DNA of 64,000 bases from positions 150,864 through 214,863 of the forward strand of contig JXTC01000508.1 of NCBI GenBank assembly GCA_002914845.1, in the 5' to 3' direction. Within the stretch, counting starts at the first letter, position 1, and each line of letters opens with the position of its first letter. This document shows, in pieces, positions 21,170 to 32,919 of the stretch. The notes under the pieces were generated by a model, which worked only from the letters and a program-made list of their open reading frames with translations, did no database searches and had not been told where the DNA came from. Position numbers and translations under genes: made by a program. Source of the stretch: Trema orientale. Lineage: Eukaryota > Streptophyta > Magnoliopsida > Rosales > Cannabaceae.

Positions 21170-21642
21170 TGTTGGAAATAAAACAAGTTTTATTACTCAC
21201 TCAAATATTATTACAAGTGAAAAACTCTCAATTTCACTCTTCAAACTCACTCACTCACTTACTAGAAGCTATGCTTCTTTCTCTCTTCACTTCACTCTTA
21301 GAAGCTTCGTTTCTTACTTGATGCTTAGAACTCAAATGAGGAGGGGTATTTATACTTGAGGTCACTCTTCCTCCACCACACAAAATGATTTAAATAAAAT
21401 AATACAAATAAATTTCAACCACACACATTTTCTTCTACAACTTTCTAATAATAATCAATTCATTCACATGCATAAAACTATTATCTAGCTACCACTAGAA
21501 TGTTCTAGGTAGAAGGCTCCTTCATTTGGACTTGGACTTCATCTTTTATAGACTTTGCACTTGGGCTGGCTCCAATTTATTGGACCTCATGTTGATGGGC
21601 GTAAAACACTTCTTATGGGCTTAAACAAGTTTATTTTCAACA
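21170..21642 (-). repeat. 3' LTR of the Copia element
   Basis: 473 bp, TG...CA ends, same length as the 5' LTR. A purine run (AAGAGGAGG on the minus strand, 21643-21651) directly precedes it and is the polypurine tract. Confidence 0.95.
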
Positions 21643-21649
21643 CCTCCTC

Positions 21650-23596
21650 TTAAACTTGTTTTATAACACCAAGCAAGTTTCTTAATCTTATAAAGTCTTC
21701 AAACTTGAGTGACTTGGTGAAAATGTCAGCAATCTGATCATGTGATCTCACATACTCTAATCGTACTTTTTTGTTTGCGACACATTCTCTTATATAATGA
21801 TAGTGAGTGTTGATATGCTTGCTTCGGTCATGAAAGACTGAATTTTTAGCCAAAGCTATCACTGACTTATTGTCGATGCAAATCTCCGTTGGCTCTTTTT
21901 GAGGCATGTTAAACTCTCTTAGCAACCTTCTTAGCCAGATTGCATGACTAACACACGATATAGCAGCTACGTACTCAGCTTCGCATGTTGAAAGAATGAC
22001 AATCGGTTGTTTCTTGGATACCCAGGTGAAGGCGATTTCTCCCATGAAAAACACAAAACCAGTTGTGTTTTTTCGATCATCAGTATCTCCGGCCCAATCA
22101 CTATCAATGTAACCAACGAGTTTGTAATCATTGGAAACTGAATAGAACAATTCAAGATTCATCGTACCTTTTAGGTAACGGAGAATTCTCTTTGCAGCTT
22201 TAAAGTGAGTGGTTGTTGGAGTTTCCATGTAACGACTTACTAGTCCAACTGCATAGAGAATGTCAGGCCTTGTACATGTCAAGTACCGGAGGCATCCAAC
22301 AAGGCTCTTGAAAAGTGTTGGATCCACTTTTTCTGTTTCATCATCTTTGAATAATTTTATTCCGCACTCCATCAGTGTACTTATCGGCTTGCAATCATCC
22401 ATATTAAAGTTCTTCAGGATCTCTTTTATATAGCTTTCTTGAGAGATGAAGATGCCTTCTTCCTTTTGCTTGACTCTTATACTGAGGTAGTATACTATAA
22501 GTCCGATGTCTGTCATTTCAAACTCATGTGTCATTACTCTCTTGAATTCGTCGAACATCCCTGGATTACTTCCAGTGAATATGAGATCATCCACGTACAA
22601 ACATACGACCAGAATGTCCCCATCTTTGGTTTTAACATAGAGAGTATGTTCATAAGGGTACTTAGTGAAGCCATTCTCTTGGAAATATTTGTCAATTCTG
22701 CTGTTCCATGCTCTTGGTGCTTGCTTTAGTCTGTAGAGAGCCTTCTTCAGCTTCAACACCTTGTCCTCATGCCTCTTCACCTCATAACCCAATGGTTGTT
22801 TGATGTAGACTTCCTCTTCAAGAACTCCATTCAGAAATGCAGACTTTACATCCATCTGATGGATCTTCCATTTGTTTTGAGCAGCAAGAGAAATAATTAG
22901 TCTTATAGTTTTCAATCGTGCAACAGGAGCGAATACCTCGTCGTAGTCAATGCCAGCTCTTTGACTATAGCCTTTCGCAACTAGTCTTGCTTTGTATCTT
23001 TCTACCTCTCCATTGGCATTCTTCTTCACCTTATACACCCATTTTATACCGATAGCTTTATGACCTTTGGGAAGAGTGGATAGTTCCCAAGTGTCATTCT
23101 TCTCTATGGCTTTGACTTCTTCATCCATCGCATTCCTCCACTTTTCATCTTGTACAGCCTCTTGGAAGTTCACCGGTTCACAATCAGCAAATAGGCAAAA
23201 TAGAGTGAGGTTTTCGAGTCTATCGGTCACCTCATACAGATCTTCAAGACTTCTTGTACGTTCTTCATACCTCTCAGTTAAGAAAGAAGGTGGAGAATCT
23301 TCATGAGTGAAAGATGTTGGCGAAGTAGGTGGAGTAGTAGTCTCTTGATGGACTTCTCTTGCTTGGTCTGCTTGTGTATCTTCATCTTCAAATTGTGGAA
23401 AGAAGTTATAATCATCTGTTTGAGAACCAAAGTCCCATTCACCTTCTTCATCGAATATTACATCTCGGCTGATGATTACTTTTTCATTGTTGGATTTGTA
23501 TAACTTATATCCTTTGGAGTTGGTGTCGTAGCCGATGAAAATGAACTTTTCGCTTTTATCATCAAGCTTGGTTCTATGTTCATCTGGCACATGCAC
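21650..23596 (-). CDS. Copia integrase end, reverse transcriptase and RNase H
   Basis: 648 open codons. It starts within the integrase C-region ([29 protein letters not shown]). The RT follows (about residues 165-410): [30 protein letters not shown] and the catalytic box [11 protein letters not shown]. RNase H comes last: [28 protein letters not shown] and HDRSKHIN, with the DEDD-type acidic residues present. It ends a few bases before the polypurine tract. All key RT and RNase H residues are visible, so this part may still be functional in principle, but upstream stops cut it off from gag. Confidence 0.95.
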   Translation of the reverse strand: MHVPDEHRTKLDDKSEKFIFIGYDTNSKGYKLYKSNNEKVIISRDVIFDEEGEWDFGSQTDDYNFFPQFEDEDTQADQAREVHQETTTPPTSPTSFTHEDSPPSFLTERYEERTRSLEDLYEVTDRLENLTLFCLFADCEPVNFQEAVQDEKWRNAMDEEVKAIEKNDTWELSTLPKGHKAIGIKWVYKVKKNANGEVERYKARLVAKGYSQRAGIDYDEVFAPVARLKTIRLIISLAAQNKWKIHQMDVKSAFLNGVLEEEVYIKQPLGYEVKRHEDKVLKLKKALYRLKQAPRAWNSRIDKYFQENGFTKYPYEHTLYVKTKDGDILVVCLYVDDLIFTGSNPGMFDEFKRVMTHEFEMTDIGLIVYYLSIRVKQKEEGIFISQESYIKEILKNFNMDDCKPISTLMECGIKLFKDDETEKVDPTLFKSLVGCLRYLTCTRPDILYAVGLVSRYMETPTTTHFKAAKRILRYLKGTMNLELFYSVSNDYKLVGYIDSDWAGDTDDRKNTTGFVFFMGEIAFTWVSKKQPIVILSTCEAEYVAAISCVSHAIWLRRLLREFNMPQKEPTEICIDNKSVIALAKNSVFHDRSKHINTHYHYIRECVANKKVRLEYVRSHDQIADIFTKSLKFEDFIRLRNLLGVIKQV

Positions 23597-23881
23597 ATGG
23601 GCTATGCTTCCAAAGACTCTTAAGTGGGAGATCCTAGGTTTCCTTCCACTCCACGCTTCTTGTGATGTTTTTCCCTACTCATTTCTTGTTGGAGATCGAT
23701 TGGACAAGTAAACTGCACATGCAATAGCTTCTGCCCAGAACTCTTTGGGCAATCTCTTACTTTTCAGCATACTTCGAGCCATATTGAGGATAGTCGGGTT
23801 CTTCCTTTCTGCCACACCATTCTGCTAGGGGGATCTTGGAACAGTTAAGGGTCGTCGAACTCCATTGGCTTCACAGAATTC

Positions 23882-24991
23882 TTAGAACTCTTTTGAAGTG
23901 AATTCTCCTCCTCTGTCAGATCTCATGGCTTTGATCTGAAGACCGCTTTCTTTCTCTACCGCAGCCTTGAACTTCTTGAAAGCTTCAAAGACTTCTGATT
24001 TTTTTCTCAAAAAATATACCCAAGTCTTTGTTGAGAAATCGTCAATGAAGAGCAGGAAGTAATTGCTTTTACCAAAAGAACTTGGTTTGATGGGACCGCA
24101 CACATCCGTATGCACGAGCTCTAATGGCTTTTGGGCTCTTGAATTCGACTCCTTTGGAAAGCTTTTCCTGAATTGCTTCCCGAGTAAGCATCCTTCACAA
24201 AGCTGATCAGGATGATTGATGCTTAGTAAGCCTCTCACCATCTCTTTCTTAGATAGTAGCTCTAGTCCTCCAAAGTTGATATGCCCGAATCTCAAATGCC
24301 ATAGCCATGATGAATCCTTGTAACATGCTTTGAAACATTTTGCCATATCATTTTGAATGTTCAATAAGAACATTCTATTTCTTGACATAGGCACCTTAGC
24401 AATCAAGTTCATGTTGTTATCTCTTATAGAAAGACTATAATCTTTTAAGTGAATATCATAGCCTTTCTCTAAGAGTTGTCCCAAACTCAAAATATTTATT
24501 TTCATGGTGGGTACATAATAAATATTTGAAATAAATTGATATCCCCCATTTTTCAAGTGGATAAGAATTTTACCTCTTCCTTTTACCGCTACTTTTGAAT
24601 CATCACCAAAAGAAACATTCCTACTGATTGATTCATCAAGCTCCATGAACATTGATCGACGCCCACGCATATGATTGCTAGCACCAGTGTCAAGATACCA
24701 TGTATTATCTTGACTTTCGTTATTGTTGTTATATGCCAGTAGCACAGTGCCATTCTCTTCTCTCTTCTCTTCAACGTAATTGACTTTTTCTTCAATTTTG
24801 CTACTAGGTGCTCTACATTCTCTAGCATAATGCCCAAACTTATGACAGTTGAAACATTCAACTTGAGACTTCTCATACCTCGAGTTCATTCGACCTCTAC
24901 CTCGACCTCTTGTAGAGCTTTCTCCTCTTTCGAAATTATTGATATGATAATTGTGATTGTTGTTGGAATTCCAATGTCTCCACGACCCCAA
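23882..24991 (-). CDS. Copia gag zinc knuckle, protease and integrase N-half
   Basis: 369 open codons. Domains in order: zinc knuckle CFNCHKFGHYARECRA (about residues 45-60), aspartic protease with active site DTGASNHM (about 100-107), GAG-pre-integrase WLWHLRFGHINFGGL...CEGCLLGK (about 230-275), and the integrase core start LVHTDVCGPI...FLLFIDDFS...MRSDRGGEF (about 290-365), carrying the first two catalytic aspartates. The frame closes with TAA at 23882-23884. Two more in-frame stops follow at 23825-23827 and 23675-23677 before the RT frame opens. Confidence 0.9.
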   Translation of the reverse strand: MGSWRHWNSNNNHNYHINNFERGESSTRGRGRGRMNSRYEKSQVECFNCHKFGHYARECRAPSSKIEEKVNYVEEKREENGTVLLAYNNNNESQDNTWYLDTGASNHMRGRRSMFMELDESISRNVSFGDDSKVAVKGRGKILIHLKNGGYQFISNIYYVPTMKINILSLGQLLEKGYDIHLKDYSLSIRDNNMNLIAKVPMSRNRMFLLNIQNDMAKCFKACYKDSSWLWHLRFGHINFGGLELLSKKEMVRGLLSINHPDQLCEGCLLGKQFRKSFPKESNSRAQKPLELVHTDVCGPIKPSSFGKSNYFLLFIDDFSTKTWVYFLRKKSEVFEAFKKFKAAVEKESGLQIKAMRSDRGGEFTSKEF

Positions 24992-25704
24992 CTTGTACCA
25001 CGTCCTTGTTCTCGGGTTTGTCCTCTATCACGACTACGTTGACTTCTTTCGCTACGTTGGCTATCTTCTCTCCCCATGAGTTGTGTCTTGAGAAGTTGCT
25101 CCTTGAAATTTGGCTTCTTCTTTTTCTTTTCCTCGTGAGCTTGCAAGGAACCCAAGAGTTGTTCTATCATCATAGCTCCCAAATCTTTAGTTTCTTCGAT
25201 GACAGTAACAATATTCTCGAACTTTGGATCTAACGATCGAAGAATCTTTTCCATGATCGTAATATTTTCTAGTTTCTCACCATTTCTCTTCATTTGATTC
25301 GAAATGGCTAAAAGTCTTGAAAAATAGTCGGAAACTGACTCAGTCTCCGTCATGTATAGCAAATCAAACTCTCTTCTTAGAGTTTGAAGGCGGACCTTTT
25401 TAACTTTTTCTTCTCCCTTGTATGAAATTTGAAGTTTCTCCCATGCTTCCTTGGTGGAGGTTGCACTTGAGATTTTCTCAAATCCGTCGTCATCTAAGGC
25501 TTGGTAGATGAGGAAAAGAGCCCTTTTATCTCTCTTTCTTGAATCAGGATAGTGTCGCCTCATCTCTTGGTTTTTCATAGCCTTTCTCCACTACCTCCCA
25601 AACATCATGTGCTCCAAGGAGGACCTTCATTTTGATAGTCCAATTATCAAAGTTGCTGCCTTGGAGTGGTGGAACTTGAAGAGATGCTAAATTACCGGTA
25701 GCCA
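24886..25704 (-). pseudogene. Copia gag (frameshifted once)
   Basis: It starts at ATG 25704 (MATGNLASLQVPPLQGSNFDNW, the typical Copia gag start). A one-base shift near 25547 moves it into the 24886-25578 frame: RDKRALFLIYQALDDDGF, AWEKLQISYKG, LQTLRREFDLL, VSDYFSRLLAISNQMK and ILRSLDPKFENIV. These are the gag-polypeptide blocks of plant Copia. Gag packages the element RNA. The frame ends in an RGQTREQGRG-type arginine/glycine-rich stretch. Confidence 0.9.
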
Positions 25705-25795
25705 TAGCTCTTAACAGGGTGAGCTTTTAGAAATTTCGATTACACAGATGGATCCGGAACGTAAAAAATCCTTAAGATTGACTATTATATCGACT

Positions 25796-25960
25796 TGGTC
25801 AAAGTCAACGGTCAAAGTCAACATTCGGTCAACGCTGGTCAACAGTCTGGTCAACGACGCGGTCAACGGCTCCGATGGCTTAGTCAACGGCACAGTCAAA
25901 CGGCTCTGACGGCTTAGTCAATGGCTCGGTCAACGGCTCTGACGGCTCGATCAAATGGCT
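25796..25960 (-). promoter_or_regulatory. W-box cluster in the Copia leader
   Basis: Within about 165 bp the minus strand carries about 12 TTGAC[C/T] words (seven TTGACC, five TTGACT), many in a degenerate repeat related to GTTGACCG / GCCGTTGAC. TTGAC[C/T] is the core of the W-box bound by WRKY transcription factors in plant defence. They lie between the primer site and gag, so downstream of the expected transcription start. Whether they act is unknown. Confidence 0.5.
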
Positions 25961-26220
25961 CTGACTCAGCTCAATTCGGTGAGTTGACTCAGTTTGTGGC
26001 AGCAAACTTCTGACGACTCGTTCAGACTCGTTTGGACTCCGATTGGGCTGATTTTTGCGGCAGCGTGTTCGTCTCGTCGAGCTCTTCGATTTGATATATA
26101 GTAATGGTATGTTTGGAACAAATGACTAATACTCTCAATCTCAAGAATTCTTTTCTGATGTGGAAGATCAGTCAAAACTGCAACCACAGAGCATACTTAG
26201 AATTTCAAGGGAACTCACAA

Positions 26221-26237
26221 TCTCGCTCTAATACTAC
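26221..26237 (-). other. Primer-binding site of the Copia element
   Basis: Right after the 5' LTR the minus strand reads TAGTATTAGAGC. This is two changes from TGGTATCAGAGC, the usual plant Copia site matching initiator-methionine tRNA. Confidence 0.7.
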
Positions 26238-26239
26238 TT

Positions 26240-26712
26240 TGTTGGAAATAAAACAAGTTTTATTACTCACTCAAATATTATTACAAGTGAAAAACTCTCA
26301 ATTTCACTCTTCAAGCTCACTCACTCACTTACTAGAAGCTATGCTTCTTTCTCTCTTCACTTCACTCTTAGAAGCTTTATTTCTTACTTGATGCTTAGAA
26401 CTCAAATGAGGAGGGGTATTTATACTTGAGGTCACTCTTCCTCCACCACACAAAATGATTTAAATAAAATAATACAAATAAATTTCAACCACACACATTT
26501 TCTTCTACAACCTTCTAATAATAATCAATTCATCCACATGCATAAAACTATTATCTAGCTACCACTAGAATGTTCTAGGTAGAAGGCTCCTTCATTTGGA
26601 CTTGGACGTCCTCTTTTATGGACTTTGCACTTGGGCTAGCTCCAATTTATTGGACCTCATGTTGATTGGCCTAAAACACTTCTTATGGGCTTAAACAAGT
26701 TTATTTTCAACA
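26240..26712 (-). repeat. 5' LTR of the Copia element
   Basis: 473 bp. On the minus strand it contains a TATAAATACCCC motif (about 26416-26427) suited to a TATA box. It is followed by a primer-binding site. Confidence 0.95.
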
Positions 26713-26754
26713 TTGATATCTATAATTAACTGAACAAAATCGTAATCGAGCACA

Positions 26755-27110
26755 CGTTTGTTTCGGTTGGTCATAACGATGTCTAATTAAATACAAAGCT
26801 GAGGCTCGTGATCTTAATTTTGAAAGAAATGGTAGTATATATACGTTAAATGATGGACTAATTAATTTTTCTTCAGTAGTTTTTTTTTTTTTTTTGGCTC
26901 TTAATATTGCCTTTCTTTCGATTATCTGCAAAAGAACATCATAACATTAAAAAATAAATATATAAACCAATTAATTTCATGCTAGCTAGTTAAGCAAATT
27001 GATCTTTATCAAAAATAAAGTCATTAACTTGAGTGTGGAGAAGATAGTCAAATGAATACATATATACCTGAGCAATGTAATCTGACTCGGTTAAAAGCAT
27101 CCAAAAACTG
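26755..27110 (-). pseudogene. Exon-like blocks e2 and e3 of the triplicated locus (copy A)
   Basis: Minus-strand block e2 (CAGATAATCGAAAG..GGCAATATTAAGAGC) and e3 (GAGTCAGATTACATTGCTCAG|GTATAT) have counterparts at 53386-53710 (B) and 59165-59530 (C), with matching AG acceptor- and GT donor-like borders. In B the e2 frame runs longest (DNQKKAILRARKK then a charged LKEHILQFKGRLQKLRHEL segment, helix-like). A has an extra A that shifts the frame. Gene identity not recognised. Confidence 0.4.
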
Positions 27111-27118
27111 CAAGGAAT

Positions 27119-27121
<3 letters not shown>

Positions 27122-27159
<38 letters not shown>

Positions 27160-27160
27160 C
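27122..27160. repeat. (TA)n microsatellite
   Basis: An uninterrupted TA run of about 38 bp, inside arm A. The arm C counterpart near 59100-59130 is shorter and interrupted. Confidence 0.9.
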
Positions 27161-27602
27161 ATATGGATGACGTTTTAATATAGATTTTTATTTTTTCTCT
27201 ATGGATGGTTATTTTAATTTAGGTCATTAGAATTTGATCTGATCACTATAATAATATTAATAATTCTAATATAAAAATTTAATGTAATTAATACATATTT
27301 AAATATAGAAAGGTATTTATAACTTTAAAATAGGTAATTTATTTGTGACCTATGACTTTAATTGTTTAATTTTTATTTAGTTTATCCTATTCTATTAATA
27401 CACTCTTAATATTGTTAATTACCATTTTTTTTTCTTTGGGATAATTCTCTATAAAGTTTACTCATAGTAAAGATATAAAAGTAGCAAACTTTATTTTTTT
27501 AATTGTTAAAAGCAAAAGAAAAAAAACGTAAACTCGGGATCATATACTAAAGTCGTAATTTTTTTAATTTATGTTAAAATAAATTAAAGTAAAAATATCA
27601 AA

Positions 27603-28830
27603 GCATATTGTAAGAAAACTTGATAAATAAATCATATGAAAAAAAATTAAAAATTCATATTATGGGTAACAATTTTATTTAAAAAATTAAAAGGTGAATC
27701 TCGGTCTAAACTTATATTTATGAAGTATAGTAAATTAAATTTTAGTAGATATTTCATTTCATATTAAAAAAATTAAAATTAAAATAAAATAAGAAAAATA
27801 AGATTAGAATTATCCAAAAATTTAAATGGAACAGTTTATTCCATTACATAAATATAAAGAAATATTGCCAAATCTCATTATTTATATGAATTTTAAAAAT
27901 CGAGGTAAATTAGTTTCTTTTATAAATTGGAATTAGAATAGAAATTTTAAAAATTAACCTGTTGTTATATGTCACTTTTAAATTAGACAAAAATATCCAT
28001 CCATGAAGCAAAAATAATCCCAGGCCAATTCTACAGATCAAGATCCTTACACTCCTAAACTTTATTCACTAGAGGCAAGAATATATGCCCGTCTTATTGG
28101 TTTAGTTACCTTTGGATTTTGGAATGACCACGCATAATATTATCTGTCGATGTTAATTACTTAATTAGTTTTAAGGCGTACATAAATTAACATCATCTAC
28201 AATCAAATAAACAAACAGTTTTGGTTTAATTAATAATTAAAATATATATACGTACGTACACATTGCCCCAACCCCAACATCCCATTAATTCCGCAAATTC
28301 CACATAATTAAAGGGGGGAAAAAGTTTCAGAGATTGCATGGACAACTAATTAAACAAAATTATGGAATAACTATTATAACTATAAGGAGGGACTAGAAAT
28401 ACGATAACCAAATATTCCTATAAAGATGTACTTGACGCCCGGATCGAAAGCTTACCAGGTTTAATCTCGATCTTTTCCTTCTTTAAAAATTTTATTTTTG
28501 GTGATGTAGTAATGTAGTAATTGAAAACAGAAAGATGAATCAAAACTTTATATATGGATAAATGTAAGAACTTCATGCTTGAGGTCTGACATACATATAT
28601 ACACATAAAACAAAATGCTAACCTTATAAATGAAGCAAATTAAAGAATATATCAAAGGAGTAGAAAGTCACCCATTAAGACAAGAATAACTTTAATAAAA
28701 AAAATATATATTTGTACCAAAGATTTCACCTGCTAAATGAAGCAAAGAATATTACTGAAAAAATAAATAAATAAATAAAGGAAAGAAGAAGAAGCAAAGA
28801 ATATATAACACATGCAGAAAAAAGAAAGGA
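27603..28830 (+). repeat. Continuation of the locus shared with copy B only
   Basis: Arm C ends at 27602, but from about 28020 to 28830 similarity to copy B (about 53730-54290) continues: CATAATATT, the GAGATTGCATGGACAACTAA block at 28331, and an exon-like block e4 on the minus strand (28430-28595) that starts after a TGTCAG|ACCTCAAGCATGA acceptor-like site. 27603-28020 is AT-rich with nothing recognised. Confidence 0.55.
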
Positions 28831-29111
28831 AAAAAAAAAGTGGATTAATTGTTGTTTCTAGAGCATAGAGCAGTAGCTTTGGTGCCTAATGAAGTCGTTT
28901 ATCTTTGTTGACTTTTAATTATGTTGTTTTGTGACTATATATAACTCGCCTTTTAAATTCTTATTTTCTTTTCCTTGTCCTAGATCATGAGCCCGGCCAA
29001 ACATAATCGTTTAGATCTTAGGTTATGAGTATTGTATTTAGCTGCTCACCAGCACTAAGACATTCTGGATATGAATATCGAAAATGCATATTGGTTCTTT
29101 GAGATTTGAGG
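28831..29111. other. AT-rich spacer
   Basis: No gene or element recognised between the triplicated locus and the second Gypsy element. Confidence 0.4.
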
Positions 29112-30530
29112 TGTCACGACCCGAGGCCGGGGTCAATGGCAGAATGGGTATTTCACAAATTTGAAATACAAAAATTTAATTTTAAAGTTTCAAAAATTTA
29201 TAAACATTTGTAAAGGCCTCTAAATAGTGATTAAGTAAAAGTAAACCCACATCAAATGCATCACCCTTTAAACTAGATTAAAATAAAAATAATTGTTCAA
29301 AGTTGTGCATCGAAACATCCATCACTCATCAACAATAGACATAATTAATACAAACCATGTCTAATCTTGAAATAAAGCTTACATAACCATAAATAAAATT
29401 ATAATTCCTACCAAAGTCCAACACCTACAAATCTAGTAGGAATTACTAAAGTAAAATAAATACCAGTAAACTTCAAAAATCACCAACTAAGCCTTTTTAT
29501 CCAAGTCACACTGGATACCACCTGAGGGGGAGAAAATGGGGATGAGCTAACGCCCAGTAGAGAAACAATGACTAGTTTTTATAATAAACAATGTATTTAT
29601 TTTCATAAATTCCTGCATGGTTAGTTTCTTCATTCTAAATATTTCACAAATACCAGTTTCTCAAACAGGTTTATCAAAGTCTGTGTTCACAAAGCTAATA
29701 TCAAAACATATTCCAAAATACTGTATATACCATCCAAGTCCATTACAAATGCACTAATTATTGCCTAGTTCCGTAATGCCTAGATTCTTGACATACGTAA
29801 GTTCCGTATCATCTATATGATGAACGTAGGTTATTCCAGTATTCTATGGGACATTGTGATTCTGACGGCCACGTGAGATAATATGTAATACAAGTGTGTG
29901 ATATGATATAAATATGTATATTTTGTGATCAAATCAATAAATCAACCATTCAATGATTTTCATCATTCAAAATCACGAATTTAAATTAAATCGCATTTTT
30001 CGTAATATTGAAATCATGAAACTTAATTTAATCAAAATCAATTCAAACTATTTATGATAAATAAATTTAAAAGCAAGTGATCGAGTCCCTACTTCAGTTG
30101 AGTATAATAATCCTCTATAGAAGTTTATATAAATTTCTGTGAGTCATTTGGAAGTCCGTTGGGCGAATTAGTTACCAAAGCAGCTTGCTTTTCCAACAGT
30201 CTCGAATGGGAAAACGGACATTACTACTGAATTCTTAGTGTCCAAAATAACTAGGTTAGACGTATAATTCGACCGATTTGAATTTTAGTTTGGAACCCAA
30301 CTGTAGCACGTAAAACTAGACTATTCATCACGTCTCGAAATTCGTATCACCTCGAAACATATCGATACCATATGTCAAACTTCATCTCTCGACCTCACTG
30401 AATCCAATTTCGAGGTCAAAACTCCATTTTGAGACTCCGAACCTTAAACAGATCTTAAAATCTGAAAGTTACAAAAATACCACTTTTTTATAGTATTTAG
30501 AAAAATATCATCTTTTTGAGTACAAAAATA
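29112..30530 (-). repeat. 3' LTR of the second Gypsy element
   Basis: Similar to 33074-34106 over its first ~1030 bp. 30143-30530 has no partner at the other end, because the other LTR is cut short at 34106. Its outer end TGTCACGACCC is a common plant Gypsy terminus. The border with the truncated RT near 30530 is approximate. Confidence 0.7.
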
Positions 30531-30539
30531 CCAGAAGTC

Positions 30540-31037
30540 ACATTTCGATCTCTTTGCATATAAATGATGATCTTTCAAAGTTTGAAGCACAATCCTTAGA
30601 TGTTCCGCGTGCTCTTCTCAAGTCTTGGAATAGATTAGGATGTTGTCAATAAACATAATAACGAATCGGTCTAGATAAGGCCTAAAAATCGTGTTCATAA
30701 GATCCATAAATGCTGCAGGAGCATTTGTTAATCCGAATGGCATAACCAAAGATTCAAAATGACCGTATTGAATTCTGAATGCGGTTTTTGATATATCTTC
30801 TTCCCGAATCTTCAATTGGTGATACCCAAACCTCAAGTCTATCTTGGAAAAGAATTTGGAACCACCTAGTTGATCAAATAACTCATCAATTCTTGGCAGT
30901 GGATACTTGTTATTTATCGTTAATTGATTACGTTTTTTATAGTCTACACAGAGTCTAAGAGTACCATCTACTTTCTTGGCAAGTAGAACTAGAATATCAC
31001 ATGGTGAGGTACTACTCCTAATAAATCCCTTTGACAA
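30540..31037 (-). pseudogene. Gypsy reverse transcriptase, truncated, altered catalytic box
   Basis: It reads [52 protein letters not shown] and [13 protein letters not shown], then FIDNILIYS. The usual catalytic pair there is two aspartates; here the second is asparagine. Homology continues out of frame to [11 protein letters not shown] (about 30545) and stops. With the catalytic change, an internal stop and the deletion, it is dead. Confidence 0.9.
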
Positions 31038-31049
31038 AAGGTCATCCAG

Positions 31050-31643
31050 TTACTTTCTTAATTCGGTCATCTTTGCAAGAGCCATACGATAGGCAGGAAT
31101 AGAAACCGGATAAGCTCCAGGAACCAAGTCGATACAGAATTCGATCTCCCTATCAGGTGGTAATCCAGGTAAATTATCTGGAAAAAAATCTAAAAAATCA
31201 CTAACCACTGATATCAATGGATATTGGTCTACGGTTCCTATCTCACTATCCATCGCGAACAAACTTCTATAACACTCCAATTTTCTCCTCCCTCCATTGC
31301 ATACTTTGAGAAGAGAGTTAGCCCTCATAGAATTTAAATGAGCTTGATACACAACCGTATGCCCTTTTTCTGAATAAAGGATGATCTTCTTACTATGACA
31401 ATTAACTATAGCTCGATATTTTGACAACCAGTCCATATCAAGGATCACATTAAATTGGTCCATTGGTATCAAAATCAAATCAGCTAATAGTTCATAACCA
31501 TCAATTATGATACAACAAGACTTGCACATAGTAAACACACTAACAATATTCCTCAAAGGAGTATTTAAGTTCAAAGGAGGATCAAAAGTATCAAATTTCA
31601 AACCCAACATACTATCAAATAGCATAGATATAAAGGAATACAA
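31050..31643 (-). pseudogene. Gypsy protease and linker
   Basis: 197 open codons. The start (LYSFISMLFDSM) lies just after the expected protease active site, followed by LLADLILIPMDQFNVILDMDWLSKYRAIVNC, the conserved DMDWL block, then the linker VSDFLDFFPDNLPGLPPDREIEFCIDLVPGA that leads into RT. A stop at about 31050 separates it from RT. The active-site motif upstream near 31660 is disrupted. Confidence 0.85.
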
Positions 31644-32059
31644 AGTACCAGTATCAAATAATACATGAGCCTAAGTGTGAGACAGTAAGATCATACCATT
31701 GACTACTCCATTTCCAGGTTGCCCACAGTCCTTTATCCCGGTGACTGCATAAACCTGAGCTTTCTCTTTTCATTTATTTCCTCTTCCCTTACCAGGGTTG
31801 CTGCTACTCGCTCCAGGGTTGTTGCTACTTGGTTGTACATATCCTCCATAAGTTCCTGAAGCTTGTGGAGTTTGGTGTCCAGAAGTGTAGCCAGGACCAT
31901 GAGGCGGATATTGATGCTGGTATGGTGGCTTGAATTGTTATTGTTGAAATGGGGAGGTAAAAGCTGAAGTCAATTTTGGGAATTGAGCTGGTATGGTCTG
32001 TTGACTGGAAATAGCTGTTGAAGCTAACTGACTCCCGAGGGGTCCTTTAGCAGAAGGTG

Positions 32060-32919
32060 GAGAGTTTCGCATAAGCTTAGGGCAATTCCTCCTGAAATGA
32101 CCCACTTGACCACAGTTGTGATATCCATAAGGTGTAAAATGAGAACCACCGAAAGATCCACTCCAACCACTGCTATTGCCTATGCTTTGGGACCCTTGTC
32201 CCTACCATTGGCTTTGGTTTCTCTTATTCATTTTCTTGTTACTTTCTCCATATGTGGCCTTGTTATTTCTTGACTGTTCATTGGCTAATTGAGACTCTAC
32301 CCTCTAGGAATGGGAAAACCGCTACCTTACTCTTGATGTCATGTCTCAAACGTGATCTAAATTGGACTACTTGAAGTTTAGGATCAGTCCCTGGTATAAA
32401 GGCATACTGAGAGAGTTCGAGAAACCTTGCATAATACTCATCAACAATAATATTCCCTTGATACAGGACATTGTATTGATTAAGCATCTCTACCACATAG
32501 TCTTCTGTGGCTTAATTCTCTTTGAATAATTCCTCAAATTGCTCCCATGCCATGTTTCTCGTATCTTGAGTTTGTCTAATAGTGTTCCACCATTGATCTG
32601 CTGCATCTTGGAGTAAGTAAACAGCAAAACTCACTTTATACTTTTCAGGTACATTCAATGTGTCAAATTTTTTTTGTACTTCCCGCAACCATCTCATTGC
32701 AGCAGGAGGGTCATGCCTTCCATAAAAGATAGGCGGGTTCAACTTACAAAATTGATTAAAGTTTTTGGCTCGCCTAGTCTTATGTGTTTGTTCACCAAAA
32801 CCAGGTAGTCTCTGAAAAGCTTGTTGGATAATCGTTATCGGGTCTGGAGTAGATGGTGCTTGAGGTTGTGGTGGTGGTACTTCAGGTGGGGTATTCCTTG
32901 TCTCTCGTCGAGAAGGCAT
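32060..32919 (-). pseudogene. Gypsy gag with degenerate zinc knuckle
   Basis: ATG at 32919 (MPSRRETRNTPPEVPPPQPQ). Conserved capsid blocks follow: NPPIFYGRHDPPAAMRWLREVQKKF, AVYLLQDAADQWW, a stop at about 32513, then YYARFLELSQYAF and LRHDIKSKV (32278-32496). A zinc knuckle lies near 32080-32130, read as YHNCGQVGHFRRNCP, in which the first cysteine is replaced by tyrosine. Stops and shifts break it into two main frames. Confidence 0.85.

Larger units (their letters stand above)
21170..26712 (-). mobile_element. Near-complete Ty1/Copia retrotransposon, 5.54 kb
   Basis: Two 473-bp LTRs (21170-21642 and 26240-26712) with TGTTGG...CAACA ends flank a gag-pol region in the minus orientation. A 5-bp duplication TTGAT (21165-21169, 26713-26717) and the matching empty site near 59535-59550 in arm C fix the borders exactly. 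The order gag, protease, integrase, RT, RNase H is Copia-type. I count about 11 differences between the LTRs (~2.3%), so it is fairly young. It has one frameshift in gag and three stops in the integrase, so it cannot move by itself. Confidence 0.95.
17440..27602 (+). repeat. Arm A of a large inverted duplication
   Basis: Collinear in reverse complement with 58404-64000. Shared anchors include CATCTCCATCTA (17448 vs the window end), the AAGGTATGCTACC block (18230 vs 62330), the F1 element with its duplication, the AAAATCATGATT block (19680 vs 61280), the AATGTATTCATGA region (21085 vs 59610) and the AACTAGCTAGCATG block (26990 vs 59270). Homology ends near 27602. A is longer mainly because of the 5.5-kb Copia insertion. 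The arm runs beyond the partner's visible end only because the window stops. Confidence 0.85.

Noticed and set aside
18190..28600. MADS-box gene identity for the triplicated locus
   Set aside because: Short peptides loosely recall K-box exons, but frames are not conserved and no MADS domain is present, so I left it unnamed.
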